Assembly: GCA_958426425.1 (NCBI GenBank) | Contig: CATZYY010000029.1 | Coordinates: 1 to 20,274, forward strand | DNA: 20,274 bases | Source of the DNA: an uncultured Oscillospiraceae bacterium | Lineage (GTDB): Bacteria > Bacillota > Clostridia > Oscillospirales > Oscillospiraceae | Reading direction: 5' to 3' | Shown: positions 6,359 through 13,216 of the stretch, piece after piece | Position numbering within the stretch: position 1 is the first letter of the stretch | Layout: the number at the start of each line of letters is the position of its first letter | The notes under the pieces: model-generated | What the model saw: the letters and a program-made list of their open reading frames with translations, nothing else | Database searches by the model: none | Told to the model about the DNA's origin: nothing | Made by a program: the position numbers and the translations under genes

Positions 6359-6963
6359 TTTCCTCCGTCATCACCGCCGTATTCGCGGTGGTTTACCTGC
6401 TGGCCACGGTGTGGCTGTGCCGGGGCGTGAAGCTGAACGCCCGGGCGCTGAGCTTGGGAGGCGTGGTCTGTGCCCTGACGCTGGTGCTGGCTACTATCCG
6501 CGTCCCCCTGCCCACCGGCTCCAACATTACCTGCGGATCCTGGATCCCCCTGATGTTGGTGGCCCTGGTGTATGACTACCGGCTGTCCATGGTGACGGGC
6601 TGGGTGTGCGGTATCCTGGCCATGATCCTGATTCCGGGGTGGGAGGCGGTCCACTGGGCCCAGATCTTTGTGCAGCAGCTGGTGTGCTTTTCCTGCTTGG
6701 GCTACGCCGGAGTCTTCGGCGGAGACAAACGGTGGAAGGCCGTGTGCGGCATGGTCCTGGCGGTGGCGATCCGCTGCTGGGGCCACGTGCTCAGCGGCGT
6801 GATCTTCTACTCCCAGAACGCCTGGGACGGCTGGGGCGCCTGGGGCTATAGCCTGGTCTACAACTCCTCCCGGCTGGTGGAAGGGATCCTGAGCATTTTG
6901 ATTGTGTCGGTCCTGCCGCTGGGCTTCCTGCGGCGGAGCATGGTGAAAGGAGGCACGGTATGA
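6355..6963 (+). CDS. thiT: ECF transporter S component ThiT-like (thiamin uptake)
   Basis: A 202-residue integral membrane protein with about six helices. It has a short N-terminal helix, then the ThiT/YuaJ-like block from VRVPLPTGSNITCGSWIPLMLVALVYDYR through GWVCGILAMI, HWAQIFVQQLVCFSCLGYAGVFGGD, and RCWGHVLSGVIFY. ThiT binds thiamin tightly and works with a shared EcfAA'T module encoded elsewhere. It lies between thiD and tenA with 4-base overlaps on both sides and under the same TPP riboswitch, which strongly supports thiamin or a thiamin precursor as substrate. Sequence is diverged from lactococcal ThiT, so a related pyrimidine substrate cannot be excluded. Confidence 0.85.
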   Translation: MISSVITAVFAVVYLLATVWLCRGVKLNARALSLGGVVCALTLVLATIRVPLPTGSNITCGSWIPLMLVALVYDYRLSMVTGWVCGILAMILIPGWEAVHWAQIFVQQLVCFSCLGYAGVFGGDKRWKAVCGMVLAVAIRCWGHVLSGVIFYSQNAWDGWGAWGYSLVYNSSRLVEGILSILIVSVLPLGFLRRSMVKGGTV

Positions 6964-7622
6964 GCACTGTGGAACGGCTGCTGAAGGCCACGGAGGATAT
7001 CTGGGCGGGGTATCATGAAAAGCCTTTTGTCCGGGGCCTGGGGGACGGAACCCTGGACGTGAAAAAATTTCGTCGGTACATTATTCAGGACTACTGGTAT
7101 CTCATGGACTACACCAAGGTTTTTGCCGTGGGCGTGGCCAAGAGCAGAAGCGTGGAGGTCATGAAGCTCTTCGCCAAGTATATTCAGGCCATTCTGGATG
7201 GTGAGGTCAACGTCCACAACGGCTATATGGCCGACTTCGGCATCACTCAGGAGGAGCTGGACCGGACGCCTATCGCCCAGGACAACCGCTCCTACACCGC
7301 CTATATGCTCAGCGTGGCCTACAAGGGCGGCGAGGCCGAGGTGCTGACCGCCATTTTCGCCTGCGCATACAGCTATGAGGTTATCGCCCGCAGGATCGTG
7401 GAAGAGCATCCTGACGCCCCCAACCACCCTCTCTACGGCCGGTGGGTGCGGGGGTATATCACCGACCGCTACACGGGAAACAATGTGATCCTGAAGAACA
7501 TGCTGGAGCGGCTGACGGTGGACTACACCGAAGTCCAGCTGCGGGAGCTGGAGGAGATCTTCACTGCCTGCTCCCGGTACGAGGCTTCTTTCTGGGACAT
7601 GGCCTGGGAGGAACGGGACTGA
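6960..7622 (+). CDS. tenA: TenA aminopyrimidine aminohydrolase (thiaminase II)
   Basis: A 220-residue all-helical TenA protein. The residues that form the Bacillus subtilis TenA active site are present at the same positions: D44, Y47, Y112, C135, Y139, with E208 in SRYEASFWDMAW as the likely equivalent of the C-terminal glutamate. TenA hydrolyses aminomethyl-pyrimidine (from degraded thiamin) to HMP, feeding ThiD. It overlaps thiT by ATGA and is last in the operon; a perfect 14-bp hairpin lies 88 bp downstream. With ThiD, ThiE, ThiM and the two transporters it makes the locus a salvage route rather than a de novo one. Confidence 0.95.
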   Translation: MSTVERLLKATEDIWAGYHEKPFVRGLGDGTLDVKKFRRYIIQDYWYLMDYTKVFAVGVAKSRSVEVMKLFAKYIQAILDGEVNVHNGYMADFGITQEELDRTPIAQDNRSYTAYMLSVAYKGGEAEVLTAIFACAYSYEVIARRIVEEHPDAPNHPLYGRWVRGYITDRYTGNNVILKNMLERLTVDYTEVQLRELEEIFTACSRYEASFWDMAWEERD

Positions 7623-7710
7623 CCCCTGCTGCCGGATCGCGGCCCGGCAGCGGCGGACGGTGCCTTTCTGCCCAATTCGAGGTCGAAGAAACACAGATCC
7701 TGCATAGAAA

Positions 7711-7741
7711 CGCGCCCCGGAGGCATTGCCTCCGGGGCGCG
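7711..7741. terminator. Hairpin between convergent tenA and nfo
   Basis: CGCGCCCCGGAGGC, loop ATT, then the exact complement. It lies between two convergent genes. The T-tracts are poor on both sides (TTTC on the minus side), so termination strength is uncertain. Confidence 0.65.
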
Positions 7742-7748
7742 ATTGCGT

Positions 7749-8579
7749 TCAGTCCTCTGCCGCCTGCCGCAGCAGGGCAATCTCCCGGGCGTAGCCGGGC
7801 AGCTCATTGGGGGTCTCCAGACAGAAGGGCAGGTCCCGCAGCGCCGGGTGGCGGACCACCCGGACCAGGGCCTCCAGGCCGATGGCGCCCTCTCCGATCC
7901 GCTCGTGGCGGTCCTTGCGGCTGCCCAGGGCATTCTTGCTGTCGTTGAGATGAACGGCCCGGAGCCGGTCCAGGCCGATAACGCGGTCAAATTCCTCCAG
8001 CACGCCGTCCAAATCCCGGACGATATCGTAGCCCGCGTCCCAGACGTGGCAGGTGTCCAGACACACGCCCAGCTTCTCTCCCAGCTCAACCTGGTCCAAA
8101 ATGGCGCGCAGCTCTTGGAAACTGCCGCCCACCTCACTGCCCTTGCCGGACATGGTCTCCAGCAGCACCGTGGTGGACTGGTCCGGCCGTAACAGCTGAT
8201 TGAGTCCTTCGGCGATCAGCGCGATGCCGGCGTCGATCCCCTGCCCCACGTGGCTGCCGGGGTGGAAATTGTACAGCTGCCCCGGCAGGTACTCCAGCCG
8301 CCGCAGATCGTCGGCCATGGTCTCCAGGGCAAAGGCCCGGTTTTCCTCCTTGGCGCCGCAGAGATTCAGGGTGTAAGGGGCGTGGGCCACGACCGGCGCG
8401 AACTGATGCTGCGCCAGCAGGTCCAGCAGAACCTGGGCGTCGGCGATGTCCAGGTCCTTGGCCCGGCTGCCCCGGGGGTTGCGGGTGAAGAACTGAAAGG
8501 TGTCGGCTCCCAGCTCCAGAGCCTGCCGGCCCATGGCGGCGAAGCCCTTGGAGCTGGAGAGGTGACAGCCGATATGCAT
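7749..8579 (-). CDS. nfo: Deoxyribonuclease IV (endonuclease IV, AP endonuclease)
   Basis: A 276-residue TIM-barrel AP endonuclease. The metal-binding motifs of the family are all seen: VAHAPYTLNL, NFHPGSHVG, LLETMSGKGSEVG, CLDTCHVWDAGYD, AVHLNDSK with DRHERIGEG, and FCLETPNE. It nicks DNA 5' to abasic sites in base-excision repair. The ATG at 8579 gives MHIGCHLSSSKG, the normal Nfo N-terminus, with AAGGGAGG about 9 bases upstream; a longer reading to 8648 adds residues not typical of the family. It lies 94 bp downstream of a small coiled-coil gene on the same strand and may share its Spo0A-box promoter. In B. subtilis the orthologue is a spore-associated repair enzyme, which would fit. Confidence 0.95.
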   Translation of the reverse strand: MHIGCHLSSSKGFAAMGRQALELGADTFQFFTRNPRGSRAKDLDIADAQVLLDLLAQHQFAPVVAHAPYTLNLCGAKEENRAFALETMADDLRRLEYLPGQLYNFHPGSHVGQGIDAGIALIAEGLNQLLRPDQSTTVLLETMSGKGSEVGGSFQELRAILDQVELGEKLGVCLDTCHVWDAGYDIVRDLDGVLEEFDRVIGLDRLRAVHLNDSKNALGSRKDRHERIGEGAIGLEALVRVVRHPALRDLPFCLETPNELPGYAREIALLRQAAED

Positions 8580-8673
8580 GGCGGTGGCCTCCCTTGGTGT
8601 TTTTTTCATCTTACCACGGCCGCTCCCGCCTGTCACCGGCAAATGCAACAGCCTGGACGCACCGGCAATGGAG

Positions 8674-8841
8674 TCAGGAGGCGTCCCTGCGCTGCTGAGG
8701 TGTGGGGTCTTCCTCTTGAATAAACAGGTCCTCTGCCTGTCGCTGGGCCTCCATCAGGTTGACCTGCAGACGCCGCAGAGATTCCTCCGCGTCAGTGATG
8801 GCGTTGAACAGAAGCAAATATTCCTTGGGGATATTCTGCAT
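8674..8841 (-). CDS. Small coiled-coil hypothetical protein (55 aa)
   Basis: Fifty-five residues beginning MQNIPKEYLLLFNAITDAEESLRRL and ending QEEDPTPQQRRDAS. The body is a charged amphipathic helix with heptad-like leucines (LLLF, L, LRRLQVNLMEAQRQAEDLF), so a short coiled coil is likely; there is no membrane segment or signal. The ATG at 8841 is supported by GAAAGGA 9 bases upstream; the longer frame reaching 9048 runs through the promoter region and is not used. I do not recognise a named family. A TATGAT -10 with an upstream inverted pair of Spo0A-like boxes precedes it, suggesting a post-exponential or sporulation role. It may be co-transcribed with nfo. Confidence 0.65.
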   Translation of the reverse strand: MQNIPKEYLLLFNAITDAEESLRRLQVNLMEAQRQAEDLFIQEEDPTPQQRRDAS

Positions 8842-8889
8842 TTGGTATCCGTCCTTTCTAATACGGCACAAGATGTAGGAACTGCCCTT

Positions 8890-8945
8890 ATCATACACAA
8901 ACGAAAGGAGGGATTCTGTCTGAATTTGTCGAGTGGTTCGACAAA
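8890..8945 (-). promoter_or_regulatory. Candidate Spo0A-activated promoter with inverted 0A boxes
   Basis: On the minus strand TATGAT (plus 8890-8895) has only a poor -35 (CAGAAT, plus 8913-8918, 17-bp spacing). Upstream lie arms TTTGTCGA (8925-8932) and TCGACAAA (8938-8945), a perfect inverted repeat with a 5-bp spacer. The minus-strand copy reads TTTTGTCGAA, a full match to the 0A-box core TGTCGAA; the plus copy, TGTCGAG, has one mismatch. The pair sits at about -42 to -62, a usual activator position. Spo0A binding is inference. Confidence 0.55.
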
Positions 8946-8979
8946 ACAGAAAAATTTGAAAAATGTTCACAAATAATCG

Positions 8980-9010
8980 GGGACGGAGGCAGATCATGGC
9001 ACTCCGTCCC
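8980..9010 (-). terminator. Hairpin downstream of the nuclease gene
   Basis: GGGACGGAG (8980-8988) and CTCCGTCCC (9002-9010) form a 9-bp stem 25 bp past the nuclease stop (minus strand). The following CGATTATTTG is a weak U-tract, so termination is likely but not strong. Confidence 0.55.
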
Positions 9011-9035
9011 GAAAAAAGTATTCTGCTGGCGAAAT

Positions 9036-9956
9036 TCAGGGATTGCACTGCCCACAGGGGGCGTACCCCTGGGCGATCAGGTCCTCCCGGTCGCCGGTGT
9101 AGGTCTGGCGGTTATCCGCCTTGATGGAGGCGGCGCCGGAGCAGTCCGGCTCATGGAATTTCATGGAGCTGGTGTTGAGGATGTAAGTCTCCTCCCCGGC
9201 GGATTCACCGCCGGCGTTGGTGTCGGCATTGCTGTCGGCCTGGGCATCGGAGGACTGGTTGGGCGCGTTTTCAGACAGCCAGCTGTCTCCGGTGGCGTAG
9301 TCAATGGTGATGCCGGGCTGGTTGTTGTAGACGTAGACGTTGAAGCACACACCCTCTCCCCCATCCTCCACGGAGTACGCCTCCATCTGGACGCCCCGGG
9401 CCACCAGCTCCGTCCCGGAGAAAATGGGGGTCACCCGGTAGAGGACGTGGTTGCCGGTATTCTGCACATAGTCGGCCACCTGATTTTCAAAGGGCAGCAT
9501 GCCGTCCACATTCATGGAGCGGGTGCCGGTGATGAGATTGCACTCGTTGGCGTTCTCCCCGGTCAGCTGATAGCCGATCAGGTGACAGCGGTTGTAGAGG
9601 TATTTGCCGTCCACGCTGTCATATTTCACTGTCTGCCACCCCGAGGGCTTCACCTGACCGATTTCGCCCCGCTCCTCCGTGGGCATCAGGTCGATTCCCA
9701 CGTTGGCCTCCGCCGCGCCGCAGCGGCCCAGAAAATCCAGGGGACTGTAAGATTCGTAGGATGTCGTGGGAAGGCTTTCCAGGTCAAAGCCCGGCTGGTT
9801 GTCCTCCAGCACCACATAGGGCTCCCCGTTATAGGCCGGGACCGTTTCCAGGGAAAAGGACTGAGCGGGAAACAGAGCGTCCCGCTGGAAATAGGCGGTC
9901 AGGGCGGCCAGACATACCAGCGCCGTGGGTACCAGGGTTTTCAAAAATCGTTTCAA
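9036..9956 (-). CDS. Membrane-anchored DNA/RNA non-specific endonuclease (EndA/NUC1-like) with C-terminal Cys-rich domain
   Basis: With the TTG start at 9956 the protein has 306 residues. The TTG is preceded by AAAGGAG at 7 bases and followed by KRFLKTLVPTALVCLAALTAYF, a signal anchor (about 5-23). Residues about 85-225 form the beta-beta-alpha-metal nuclease domain with YNRCHLIGYQLTG (121-133; putative catalytic H125, a variant of DRGH) and N140 in ECNLITGTRSMN. A low-complexity Ser/Asp/Ala linker (226-256) leads to a C-terminal HxxxC...CxxC module (H268, C272, C301, C304), a likely metal-binding domain. Such enzymes act outside the membrane on DNA, in uptake or nutrient scavenging. The upstream neighbour is the Nudix gene. 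Confidence 0.85.
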   Translation of the reverse strand: MKRFLKTLVPTALVCLAALTAYFQRDALFPAQSFSLETVPAYNGEPYVVLEDNQPGFDLESLPTTSYESYSPLDFLGRCGAAEANVGIDLMPTEERGEIGQVKPSGWQTVKYDSVDGKYLYNRCHLIGYQLTGENANECNLITGTRSMNVDGMLPFENQVADYVQNTGNHVLYRVTPIFSGTELVARGVQMEAYSVEDGGEGVCFNVYVYNNQPGITIDYATGDSWLSENAPNQSSDAQADSNADTNAGGESAGEETYILNTSSMKFHEPDCSGAASIKADNRQTYTGDREDLIAQGYAPCGQCNP

Positions 9957-9974
9957 CAGGGAGCTCCTTTCTGT

Positions 9975-10008
9975 AAAAGCGCGGGCTCCGCAGCATGGCC
10001 GCGGAGCC
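9975..10008 (-). terminator. Hairpin between the Nudix and nuclease genes
   Basis: GGCTCCGC (9984-9991) pairs with GCGGAGCC (10001-10008); on the minus strand it is followed by CGCGCTTTTA. It lies 100 bp past the Nudix stop and about 20 bp before the nuclease ribosome site, so it may act as a partial terminator. Confidence 0.5.
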
Positions 10009-10108
10009 GCTTTCGTGGGTAAATTGAATCCATAGAACCGCCGCGTTCCGGGCAGAGGGAGGAACCGTATCCATACGCGGTCCAGAAAACCGCGGCAGCC
10101 CGGCCGGT

Positions 10109-10723
10109 TCACGTGTCCTCACAAGATACCAGCTCCCGCACCAGACGGGCGGTCATGCCCCAGATGGCGTGGCCCTGCCAGTACCACACCGGGACTTCCG
10201 CCTTGCCATGGGCCCAGGGGTAGCTTGGGGAAATTCCCACGGGGCCGTAGGGAAAGTCTTCCGGCACCTGAGGAGTCAGGTCATAGGTGTAGACCTCCGG
10301 GGCCGTTTTGCGGAAAAATTCCAGAGGGACGGTAAAGACCTCCGCCACCTCCGCCGGGGAGGGGCGCATGTCAGCGAAGCCCTCCGGGGACACCAGACCC
10401 AGCACCGGCTGCAAAAGAAAATTCCGCTGATTGTAGATGAAATCCGGCGTGCCCAGCACCGTCACCGCGTCGGGCCCTATGTGCAGCTCCTCCCAGGTCT
10501 CCCGCAGGGCGCAGCCGATGACCGTCTCGCCGGGCTCTTGTTTTCCACCGGGAAAGCATACCTCACCCCCCTGCCGCAGTCCGGCGGCCCGGACTTCAAA
10601 CAGCAGGTGCAGTGCCCCGTCCCGCTCCACCAGGGGACAGAGGACCGCATAGCTCCGCCGGGCGCCCAGAAGACCCGGCTGGTGACCGCCGTACCGGCGG
10701 CGCAGGGCCTCCAGCTCCGTCAC
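10109..10723 (-). CDS. Nudix hydrolase, CoA-pyrophosphatase-like
   Basis: A 204-residue protein with the Nudix box at 60-82: G60, E66, then RETWEELHI (74-82), where His81 replaces the usual Gly. The segment LLFEVRAAGLRQGGEVCFPGG just before the box matches the NuCoA signature of NudL/YeaB-type coenzyme A pyrophosphatases. The start is GTG, overlapping the lipid kinase stop as GTGA, so translation is coupled. Reaction predicted: cleavage of CoA or oxidised CoA into phosphopantetheine and 3',5'-ADP. Other nucleotide diphosphate substrates are possible; the Nudix class is certain, the substrate is inferred. Confidence 0.88.
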   Translation of the reverse strand: MTELEALRRRYGGHQPGLLGARRSYAVLCPLVERDGALHLLFEVRAAGLRQGGEVCFPGGKQEPGETVIGCALRETWEELHIGPDAVTVLGTPDFIYNQRNFLLQPVLGLVSPEGFADMRPSPAEVAEVFTVPLEFFRKTAPEVYTYDLTPQVPEDFPYGPVGISPSYPWAHGKAEVPVWYWQGHAIWGMTARLVRELVSCEDT

Positions 10724-11613
10724 AGCAGAAGACGCAGGGCGCCCTGCCGGTTGGAGATGTCCACAGCGGGCATGCTGGGGGCGTACTCTCCATCCAAGGA
10801 CCAGGGCAGATTCTCCGCCGTCTCCAGGTGGAGCTGGGAGACGTGGCGGAACACCAGGCCCTGACCGTCGTAGTTCTGGTTCAGTAAATTCAGCACCAGA
10901 TTCTGCAGGTCCAGGGCGTTTTTGGGATTGGGAATCAGCAGCAGCTCAAATTTGCCGTCGTCCAGCACCACCCGGCCCGGGTCCAGCTTCATGAGCCCGC
11001 CGATAGAGGTGGAGTTGCACACGGCGCCGAACAGATATTCCCCATCCAGGTTCTCTCCGTCCGCGGTGAGCTGTACCCGATAGGGCCGCAGGGAGTTGAG
11101 ATCCTTCATGCCCTCCAGAATATAGGCGAAATGGCCCAAGGCGTTTTTGGCAGCCTGGGGGGCGGAGTAAGAGGACTTGGTAAAGGCGCCGAAGGAGGCC
11201 ACATAGGCAAAGCTCCGCTGGTTCCACTGACCGATGTCCAGCACCTGAACCTGATGGCGCAAAATAGCGGCGGCGGCCTGCTCCGGGTCCGGCGGAATCC
11301 GGAGGCTGGCGGCAAAGTCGTTGGTGGTGCCCTGGGGCAGGTAGCCCAGCAGGGGAGGATGGTCCAGCCGGGAAAGACCGGAGATCACCTCGTTGAGGGT
11401 ACCATCTCCACCGGAGGCCACCACCAGATCGTATTTCCCGCCCTCCCGGGCCGCGGTCTCCGCGGCGTCGCCGGCGGCGGTGGTCCGGTGGATGCGCACC
11501 AGGTAGCCCCCCTCCGACAGCATGGCCACCGCGTCAAACAAGGGGCCGCGGGGCTTGCTGCGGCCGGCCTTGGGGTTGAAGATCAACAGAAGGGATTTCA
11601 GTTCTGCGTCCAT
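10720..11613 (-). CDS. Diacylglycerol/lipid kinase, YegS/BmrU/DgkB family
   Basis: A 297-residue soluble lipid kinase. The N-terminal catalytic domain shows LLIFNPKAGRS (9-19), VVASGGDGTLNEVISG (64-79, the ATP-binding GGDGT loop) and GYLPQGTTNDFAASL (90-104). The C-terminal beta-sandwich ends in ENLPWSLDGEYAP, with the family LDGE motif. It would phosphorylate diacylglycerol or a related lipid at the membrane face to recycle phosphatidic acid; whether it is a true DgkB cannot be told. ATG at 11613 has GGGGAGG upstream. It begins the minus-strand group and is divergent from the AI-2E-family gene, with which it shares a -35 element. Confidence 0.92.
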   Translation of the reverse strand: MDAELKSLLLIFNPKAGRSKPRGPLFDAVAMLSEGGYLVRIHRTTAAGDAAETAAREGGKYDLVVASGGDGTLNEVISGLSRLDHPPLLGYLPQGTTNDFAASLRIPPDPEQAAAAILRHQVQVLDIGQWNQRSFAYVASFGAFTKSSYSAPQAAKNALGHFAYILEGMKDLNSLRPYRVQLTADGENLDGEYLFGAVCNSTSIGGLMKLDPGRVVLDDGKFELLLIPNPKNALDLQNLVLNLLNQNYDGQGLVFRHVSQLHLETAENLPWSLDGEYAPSMPAVDISNRQGALRLLL

Positions 11614-11668
11614 AAAAGCGCCTCCCCGGAAAAAGACGGAACCGGATTGTTAAAATCGTGTAAGAGAC

Positions 11669-11697
11669 AGTATAGCACGGGAAAATGAGGATTGCAA
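11669..11697 (-). promoter_or_regulatory. Promoter of the lipid kinase operon
   Basis: On the minus strand TTGCAA (11692-11697), 17-bp spacer, TATACT (plus 11669-11674). The -35 hexamer is palindromic and is the same one used by the opposite promoter. Confidence 0.82.
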
Positions 11698-11720
11698 TTC
11701 CCACGGGGGGTGTGTAGAAT
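11692..11720 (+). promoter_or_regulatory. Promoter of the AI-2E-family gene
   Basis: TTGCAA (11692-11697), 17-bp spacer, TAGAAT (11715-11720). The predicted start is near 11727, about 43 bases before the ATG. Confidence 0.8.
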
Positions 11721-11769
11721 AAAATCAGTGAAGAAGGACCTCTGCGCCGGCGGAGGAGAAGGAGGAGCC

Positions 11770-13032
11770 ATGAGTCGGAAAAGCAGCTATGTGCGAATCG
11801 GCCTGACAGTGTTTTTCACGGTCTGCGCCATCTTGCTCTTTTACGACACGCTGTTTGGCAGCCGCACCGCTATTATTTTTGGCCAGCAGTTTATTAAGGC
11901 GCTGCAGCCGGTGCTTTTTGGCGCGCTGATTGCCTATCTCCTGGCGCCCATGGTCAATTTTTTTGAGGAAAAGCTGTTTTCCAGCCACCTGGTCCGTATC
12001 CGCAGTCAGGGAAAGCTGTCCTCACGCCGGGTCCGAGCAGTGAGTCTGCTGCTGACGTGGATGATTGTCTGCGCCGCCGGGTATCTCCTGGCCTCTTTCC
12101 TGCTGCCCGAGCTCTATAAGAGCGTGGTACAGCTGATCTCCAGCGCGGAGTCCTATTATCTCACCGTCCGGGGCTGGGTGGAGCGGCTGCTGGAATCCAA
12201 TCCCCAGGTAGAGGTCTGGGTGACCAACCAGCTGAACATCTACTATGAGGACATTCAGACCTGGCTGACCCGGGAGGTGCTGCCCCAGGCCACCACGCTG
12301 ATGACGGCCCTCTCCGGCGGCATCGTCACCGCTATGAATTTTCTGCTGGACCTGCTGGTGGGCGTCATGGTGTCCATCTATCTGCTGGCCACCAAGGAAC
12401 GCTGTGCCGCCTATTGCAGGAAGGCTGTGTACGGACTGTGCTCCCGATCGGGCGCCGGCTGGGTACTGCGGGCCATGAAAAAGGTGGACGAGATCTTCTC
12501 CGGCTTTGTGCGTGGAAAGCTCCTGGACTCGCTGATCATCGGAATTTTGTGCTTTATCTGCTGCAGCATCTTTGGTTTTCCGTACACGCCCCTGGTTTCG
12601 GTGATCGTGGGTGTTACCAATGTCATTCCTTTCTTTGGACCCTTCCTGGGGGCCATTCCCAGTATCTTTTTGATTTTGCTGGTCTCTCCCCTTCAGGCGC
12701 TGTACTTCGCCTTGTTTGTGCTGGCCCTTCAGCAGCTGGACGGCAACGTAATCGGCCCTTTGATTTTAGGGGACAAGACCGGTATCTCCAGCCTGTGGGT
12801 CATCATTGCCATTTTGGTGGGCGGCAGCTTTTTTGGCGTGGCGGGCATGTTCTTCGGCGTGCCGGTGTGCGCCTGTATGCTCAGCGCCGTAAACTTTGTG
12901 GTGGAAAGCCGCCTTCGCCGCCGGGAGATGCCGGTGGAGACCGAGGCATACAGCACCCTGCGTCAGTCAGGTCAGGTTAAAGCGCCGCCGGAGCAGACAC
13001 AAGGGCAGGAAAACGGCGGAAAACAGCCGTGA
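11770..13032 (+). CDS. AI-2E family (PerM/YtvI-like) membrane transporter
   Basis: A 420-residue protein with about seven to eight membrane helices. Two N-terminal helices, an extracytoplasmic/amphipathic middle (about 110-190), and the conserved C-terminal block with VSIYLLATKER, NVIPFFGPFLGAIPS, ALQQLDGNVIGPLILG and FFGVPVCACM identify the AI-2E/PerM family. Members act as exporters or ion/proton antiporters; the substrate here is unknown and the AI-2 name should not be taken literally. In spore formers a paralogue (YtvI) is linked to sporulation. ATG at 11770 is preceded by GGAGGAGAAGGAGGAGCC; a reading from 11692 would start inside the promoter. The C-terminal tail (about 385-420) is polar and variable. 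Confidence 0.9.
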   Translation: MSRKSSYVRIGLTVFFTVCAILLFYDTLFGSRTAIIFGQQFIKALQPVLFGALIAYLLAPMVNFFEEKLFSSHLVRIRSQGKLSSRRVRAVSLLLTWMIVCAAGYLLASFLLPELYKSVVQLISSAESYYLTVRGWVERLLESNPQVEVWVTNQLNIYYEDIQTWLTREVLPQATTLMTALSGGIVTAMNFLLDLLVGVMVSIYLLATKERCAAYCRKAVYGLCSRSGAGWVLRAMKKVDEIFSGFVRGKLLDSLIIGILCFICCSIFGFPYTPLVSVIVGVTNVIPFFGPFLGAIPSIFLILLVSPLQALYFALFVLALQQLDGNVIGPLILGDKTGISSLWVIIAILVGGSFFGVAGMFFGVPVCACMLSAVNFVVESRLRRREMPVETEAYSTLRQSGQVKAPPEQTQGQENGGKQP

Positions 13033-13047
13033 TTTTTACAAAAACCC

Positions 13048-13076
13048 TTGCAATCAGAGAACCTATCGTGTAAAAT
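13048..13076 (+). promoter_or_regulatory. Promoter upstream of the ABC transporter operon
   Basis: TTGCAA (13048-13053), 17-bp spacer, TAAAAT (13071-13076). It lies 15 bp past the preceding gene and just ahead of a terminator-like hairpin. Confidence 0.72.
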
Positions 13077-13077
13077 A

Positions 13078-13136
13078 CAGCCTTGCGGAAGGAATGGTTA
13101 TGAAAATAACAAACCCTGCCGCAGGGCTGTTTTTTT
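13078..13136 (+). terminator. Terminator/attenuator in the leader of the ABC operon
   Basis: CAGCCTTGCGG (13078-13088) pairs with CCGCAGGGCTG (13119-13129; one G-U) and is followed by seven T's. The 30-nt loop holds GTTAT-GAAA-ATAAC, a small GNRA-capped stem, plus GGAAGGA and an ATG (13101). It may end transcription of the AI-2E-family gene, attenuate the 13048 promoter, or both. No better promoter is visible between it and the lipoprotein gene. Confidence 0.8.
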
Positions 13137-13154
13137 GGCCCCATGAATTCTGCC

Positions 13155-13173
13155 GGGCGGACAGTTTCCGCCC
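13155..13173 (+). other. Second leader hairpin before the binding-protein gene
   Basis: GGGCGGA, 5-nt loop, TCCGCCC: a perfect 7-bp stem between the terminator and the ribosome site of the lipoprotein gene. No T-tract follows. Confidence 0.5.
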
Positions 13174-13216
13174 AACACTGACCCAGATGCGGGCAGTGAT
13201 TAAAAAGGAGAGCATC

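Noticed and set aside
8925..8945. LexA/SOS operator
   Set aside because: The Firmicute SOS box needs CGAAC-N4-GTTCG; the right half here is CGAC, not GTTCG. The 0A-box match is better.
12896..13216. Longer N-terminus for the solute-binding lipoprotein
   Set aside because: It would overlap the previous gene, the promoter and the terminator, and place the lipoprotein signal peptide internally.
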